NCBI RefSeq assembly: GCF_011250565.1
Contig: NZ_JAANMS010000028.1
Location: forward strand, 1-59,796
DNA: 59,796 nt
Origin: Nocardioides sp. IC4_145
GTDB taxonomy: Bacteria; Actinomycetota; Actinomycetes; Propionibacteriales; Nocardioidaceae
Direction: 5' to 3'
Within the stretch, counting starts at the first letter, position 1, and every line of letters begins with the position of its first letter. Made by a program: the position numbers and the translations under genes. Below the pieces are notes generated by a model, which worked only from the letters and a program-made list of their open reading frames with translations, made no database searches and had not been told where the DNA came from. Positions 57,350-59,796 of the stretch are shown here, piece by piece.

Positions 57350-58261
57350 TCAGACTTTGAGGTATTTGCGGGTCAGCAGGAGTGTCGGCAGCAGCGTCAG
57401 CACCGGGCCGAGCACGCCGATCGCCAGCACGGTGGTGGTGTACTCCGGCAGGCCGATCCACGGCATGAACGTCAGGCCGGTCGCGGCCCGCTCGTGGATG
57501 CCGAACCACATGAACGCGCCCAGGGCGCCGGCCGCGAGCGCGACGCCCACGACCGCGGTGACGATCGCCTCGAGGAGGAACGGCAGCGCGATGTAGAGCG
57601 TCGAGGCGCCGACGAGCCGCATGATGCCGATCTCCCGGCGACGCGCCAGGGCGGCGAGGCGGATGGTGTTGGCCACGAGCATCAGCGCCGCGAGCACGAG
57701 GAACGCCGCCGTGCCCCACGCGCCGTACTTCAGCGCGGTGATCGAGCCGTAGATCGGCTGCAGCACCTCGCGCGCGTCGCGGATCGACGACACCCCGGGC
57801 AGCCCCTGCACGGCGCTGGTGATCCCCTCGAACTCGTTGGGGTCCTCGAGCGTGATCCACACCGACTGCGGCATGTCGTCGACGGTGGCGGCGGGGTTGG
57901 GGCCCTCGAACCGCTCGGGACCGAGGAGCTCCTTGATCTTCTCGAAGGCCTCCTCCTTGGTCTCGAAGTAGTGGCTCGCCGCCTCGGGGTTCTCCTCGAC
58001 CGCCGCGGCGATGGCCTCCTTCTGCGGCTCGGTGACCTCGCTGGTGCAGCGCGGGTTGTCGTCGTCGTCCTTGCACAGCCAGACGGTGATCTGCAGCTGC
58101 GAGCCCCACTGGTCGGCGGCCTTGTCGGCCTGCTGGTTCAGCAGCAGCCCGAGGCCGACGAGGGTGAGCGAGACGAACAGGGTCAGGACGACCGCGATGT
58201 GCATCGACACGTTGCGGCGCAGGCCCTGGCCGAGCTCGGTGAAGACGTAGCGAAGCTGCAT
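57350..58261 (-). CDS. ftsX: Cell-division membrane protein FtsX
   Basis: 303 residues. Four transmembrane helices (about 20-45, 180-205, 230-255, 270-295) with a large extracellular loop between helices 1 and 2 (DKAADQWGSQLQITVWLCKDDDDNPRC) containing a Cys pair. With FtsE it transmits ATP hydrolysis across the membrane to a peptidoglycan hydrolase. Located between ftsE and the M23 peptidase gene. Confidence 0.95.
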   Translation of the reverse strand: MQLRYVFTELGQGLRRNVSMHIAVVLTLFVSLTLVGLGLLLNQQADKAADQWGSQLQITVWLCKDDDDNPRCTSEVTEPQKEAIAAAVEENPEAASHYFETKEEAFEKIKELLGPERFEGPNPAATVDDMPQSVWITLEDPNEFEGITSAVQGLPGVSSIRDAREVLQPIYGSITALKYGAWGTAAFLVLAALMLVANTIRLAALARRREIGIMRLVGASTLYIALPFLLEAIVTAVVGVALAAGALGAFMWFGIHERAATGLTFMPWIGLPEYTTTVLAIGVLGPVLTLLPTLLLTRKYLKV

Positions 58262-58335
58262 GAGGAGGGAGCGCTCTCTGGGTGTGGGTACGACGGGTGG
58301 CCGGCGTCGCCGGCGGGTGCCGGCGGGCGGGTCGG

Positions 58336-59025
58336 CTAGTGCTGGAAGCCGTAGGCCCCGCGGGCCTGGTCGCGGACGACCCGGCCGTCCTCGAGCTCGA
58401 TGACGCGCTTGCGCATCTGGTCGACGATGCCGTGGTCGTGCGTGGCCATGACGACGGTCGTGCCGGTGCGGTTGATCCGGTCCAGCAGCTTCATGATCCC
58501 GACCGAGGTGGCCGGGTCGAGGTTGCCGGTCGGCTCGTCGGCGATGAGGATCATCGGCCGGTTGACGAACGCCCGGGCGATCGCGACCCGCTGCTGCTCG
58601 CCGCCGGAGAGCTCGTCGGGCATCCGGTCGGCCTTGCCCTCCAGGCCCACCAGCTCCAGCGTCTCGGGCACCAGCGAGCGGATCTCGCTGCGCGAGCGGC
58701 CGATGACCTGCAGCGCGAAGGCGACGTTCTCCCCCACCGACTTGTTCGGCAGCAGCCGGAAGTCCTGGAAGACGGTGCCGATCTGGCGACGCAGCCGCGG
58801 CACCTTCCAGCCGGCGAGCCGGTTGATCTCCTTGCCGGCGACGTAGACCCGGCCGGAGGTCGGCCGCGCCTCGCGCAGCACCAGCCGCAGCGCGGTGGAC
58901 TTGCCCGAGCCGGACTGGCCGACGAGGAAGACGAACTCACCCTTCTCGACGTCCACCGACACCTGGTCCAGGGCCGGGCTGCCCGAGCCGGGGTAGGTCT
59001 TGGTGACCTTCTCGAAGCGAATCAC
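58336..59025 (-). CDS. ftsE: Cell-division ATPase FtsE
   Basis: 229 residues. Walker [10 protein letters not shown], signature LSGGEQQRV, Walker [15 protein letters not shown]-loop MATHDHG. GTG 59025 has TACCGT 7 nt upstream (minus strand), consistent with a leaderless message. Forms the FtsEX complex with the next gene. The upstream divergent gene is unrelated. Confidence 0.96.
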   Translation of the reverse strand: MIRFEKVTKTYPGSGSPALDQVSVDVEKGEFVFLVGQSGSGKSTALRLVLREARPTSGRVYVAGKEINRLAGWKVPRLRRQIGTVFQDFRLLPNKSVGENVAFALQVIGRSRSEIRSLVPETLELVGLEGKADRMPDELSGGEQQRVAIARAFVNRPMILIADEPTGNLDPATSVGIMKLLDRINRTGTTVVMATHDHGIVDQMRKRVIELEDGRVVRDQARGAYGFQH

Positions 59026-59032
59026 CCGGGAG

Positions 59033-59038
59033 ACGGTA
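59033..59038 (-). promoter_or_regulatory. Leaderless-type -10 box of ftsE
   Basis: Minus-strand TACCGT ends 7 nt before GTG 59025. Confidence 0.5.
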
Positions 59039-59083
59039 CGCGAGCGACCCCACCGCCCTCCGGACCGGCGACGCGTGCCTCAC

Positions 59084-59089
59084 TACGGT
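59084..59089 (+). promoter_or_regulatory. Leaderless-type -10 box of the last gene
   Basis: TACGGT ends 7 nt before ATG 59097, supporting that start over GTG 59088. Confidence 0.5.
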
Positions 59090-59096
59090 GTGGGCC

Positions 59097-59765
59097 ATGC
59101 CATCGAGGTCGCGCGTGCTGCTCGCCAGCGCCGCCGCCACGGCCGCCGTGGTCGCCGTCGGGATCGGCGTCACCGGCTCCGACGAGGGCTCGGCGCCGCC
59201 GCCCGACCGCGGTCCCGCGGCCGTCGCCGAGCCGCCGGCCGGCCTGGCGGAGATGGAGACCCGGGGGCTCGCCGCGCTCCGGGCGCCGTTCTGCGCCGGG
59301 ATCGCGCGCGAGTCGGTCGAGGACGCGCTCGGCGCCGAGGCCACGCGCGCGGAGGCCTACGAGAACGGTGAGACCGCGGCGCTGACCCCGCAGGTCACCG
59401 ACGTCGCCCACGAGCACGGCTGCCTCTGGACCGACGGCCGTACGACGGCGCGCGGGTGGGTCTTCGCGCCGCCGGTGACCCCCGGGCGGGCCCGAGGGCT
59501 GGCCGACTCCGCGGCGGCCGGCCGCGGCTGCTCGCGCGTGCCGGACGCGGCGGCCCTCGGCGAGCCCGGCGTGGCCCTCGTCTGCGAGCGCGGAGGCGTC
59601 CGCGAGGCGTCGTACCGCGGGCTGCTCGGCGACGCCTGGCTGGTGTGCTCGACCACCGCTCCGCGCGCGCTGGAGCGCCCCGAGCACCTCGACCGCACCA
59701 GCCGCTGGTGCGCGGCCGTCGTCACCGCCGCGACCGGAGCCACCGGCACGACCGGCACCGGCTGA
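59097..59765 (+). CDS. Exported protein of unknown function (DUF3558-like)
   Basis: 222 residues with an N-terminal hydrophobic segment (about 8-28) and a Pro/Ala linker; no lipobox Cys was seen. The body has six Cys, including FCAGI, GCLWTD, RGCSRV and LVCSTT, likely disulfide-bonded. The pattern of a Cys-containing exported domain with CLW resembles DUF3558 lipoproteins but is not firmly assigned. It diverges from ftsE. Confidence 0.75.
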   Translation: MPSRSRVLLASAAATAAVVAVGIGVTGSDEGSAPPPDRGPAAVAEPPAGLAEMETRGLAALRAPFCAGIARESVEDALGAEATRAEAYENGETAALTPQVTDVAHEHGCLWTDGRTTARGWVFAPPVTPGRARGLADSAAAGRGCSRVPDAAALGEPGVALVCERGGVREASYRGLLGDAWLVCSTTAPRALERPEHLDRTSRWCAAVVTAATGATGTTGTG

Positions 59766-59796
59766 CCCGGCTCGGACGGGCCATCTCCCCCGCCGG

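Overview
The window is chromosomal DNA from a very GC-rich actinobacterium. The best guess is a Nocardioides-like member of the Nocardioidaceae, but no rRNA is present to prove it. The evidence is codon bias, many GTG/TTG starts, a mycothiol-dependent-type enzyme, DUF3039, DUF3048 and DUF3152 genes, the mec-cysO-cysM cysteine system, a tmRNA tag ending ALAA, and conserved gene order with Mycobacterium and Streptomyces. No rRNA, CRISPR array, insertion sequence, prophage or integrase was seen.

Layout. 1-6.7 kb: the end of an unrecognised protein, a surface-protein/sortase pair, an SGNH hydrolase and a penicillin-acylase-type N-terminal nucleophile hydrolase. 6.7-10.5 kb: a GroES-like gene and a DUF3618 gene downstream of a cbiMNQO nickel/cobalt ECF importer, with a Nur-like palindrome in its promoter, then divergent bcp and tRNA-Leu(UAG). 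10.6-29.5 kb: a core region that keeps mycobacterial order (pncB, clpS, DUF2017, mec, cysO, cysM, MBL phosphodiesterase-like gene, rph, rdgB), with insertions: an NYN nuclease-like gene, DUF3152, a lipoprotein phosphodiesterase, gdhA, NUDIX, and an ABC exporter divergent from a NarL-type two-component pair. 29.5-34.6 kb: ArsR-MFS pair, DUF1697, hppD with a divergent AsnC/Lrp regulator, IclR regulator. 34.7-43 kb: DUF3039-helicase pair, YqgE, a TetR regulator divergent from an unknown gene, DUF3048, FabG-like reductase, HIT protein, secreted M15-like peptidase. 43-48 kb: pstSCAB followed by an unusual winged-helix regulator with a degenerate receiver domain; a PHO-box-like repeat precedes pstS. 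48-59.8 kb: two CNNM/CorC-like membrane proteins, DUF1059, a SigJ-like ECF sigma factor, a GAF-like protein, ssrA, and ftsE-ftsX-M23 peptidase-smpB.

How they work together. The clearest functional units are sulfur-carrier-dependent cysteine synthesis (mec/cysO/cysM), NAD salvage (pncB, pncA), protein quality control (clpS, ssrA, smpB), regulated phosphate and nickel/cobalt uptake, and divisome-linked peptidoglycan hydrolysis (ftsEX plus M23 peptidase).

The most unusual signal is not a protein. At least six intergenic regions, each adjoining at least one gene 3' end and none between divergent genes, carry long perfect or near-perfect palindromes (up to 34 bp) built from short related units, often with about 20-bp periodicity and with one unit inverted. 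Two distant sites share an almost identical 18-nt core. A second notable point is a CysO sulfur carrier whose encoded C-terminus is Gly-Gly-Cys, so it resembles the CysO-cysteine adduct and would need the neighbouring Mec protease to expose Gly-Gly. At least twelve genes also show a TANNNT box 6-7 nt before the start codon, which suggests widespread leaderless transcription.
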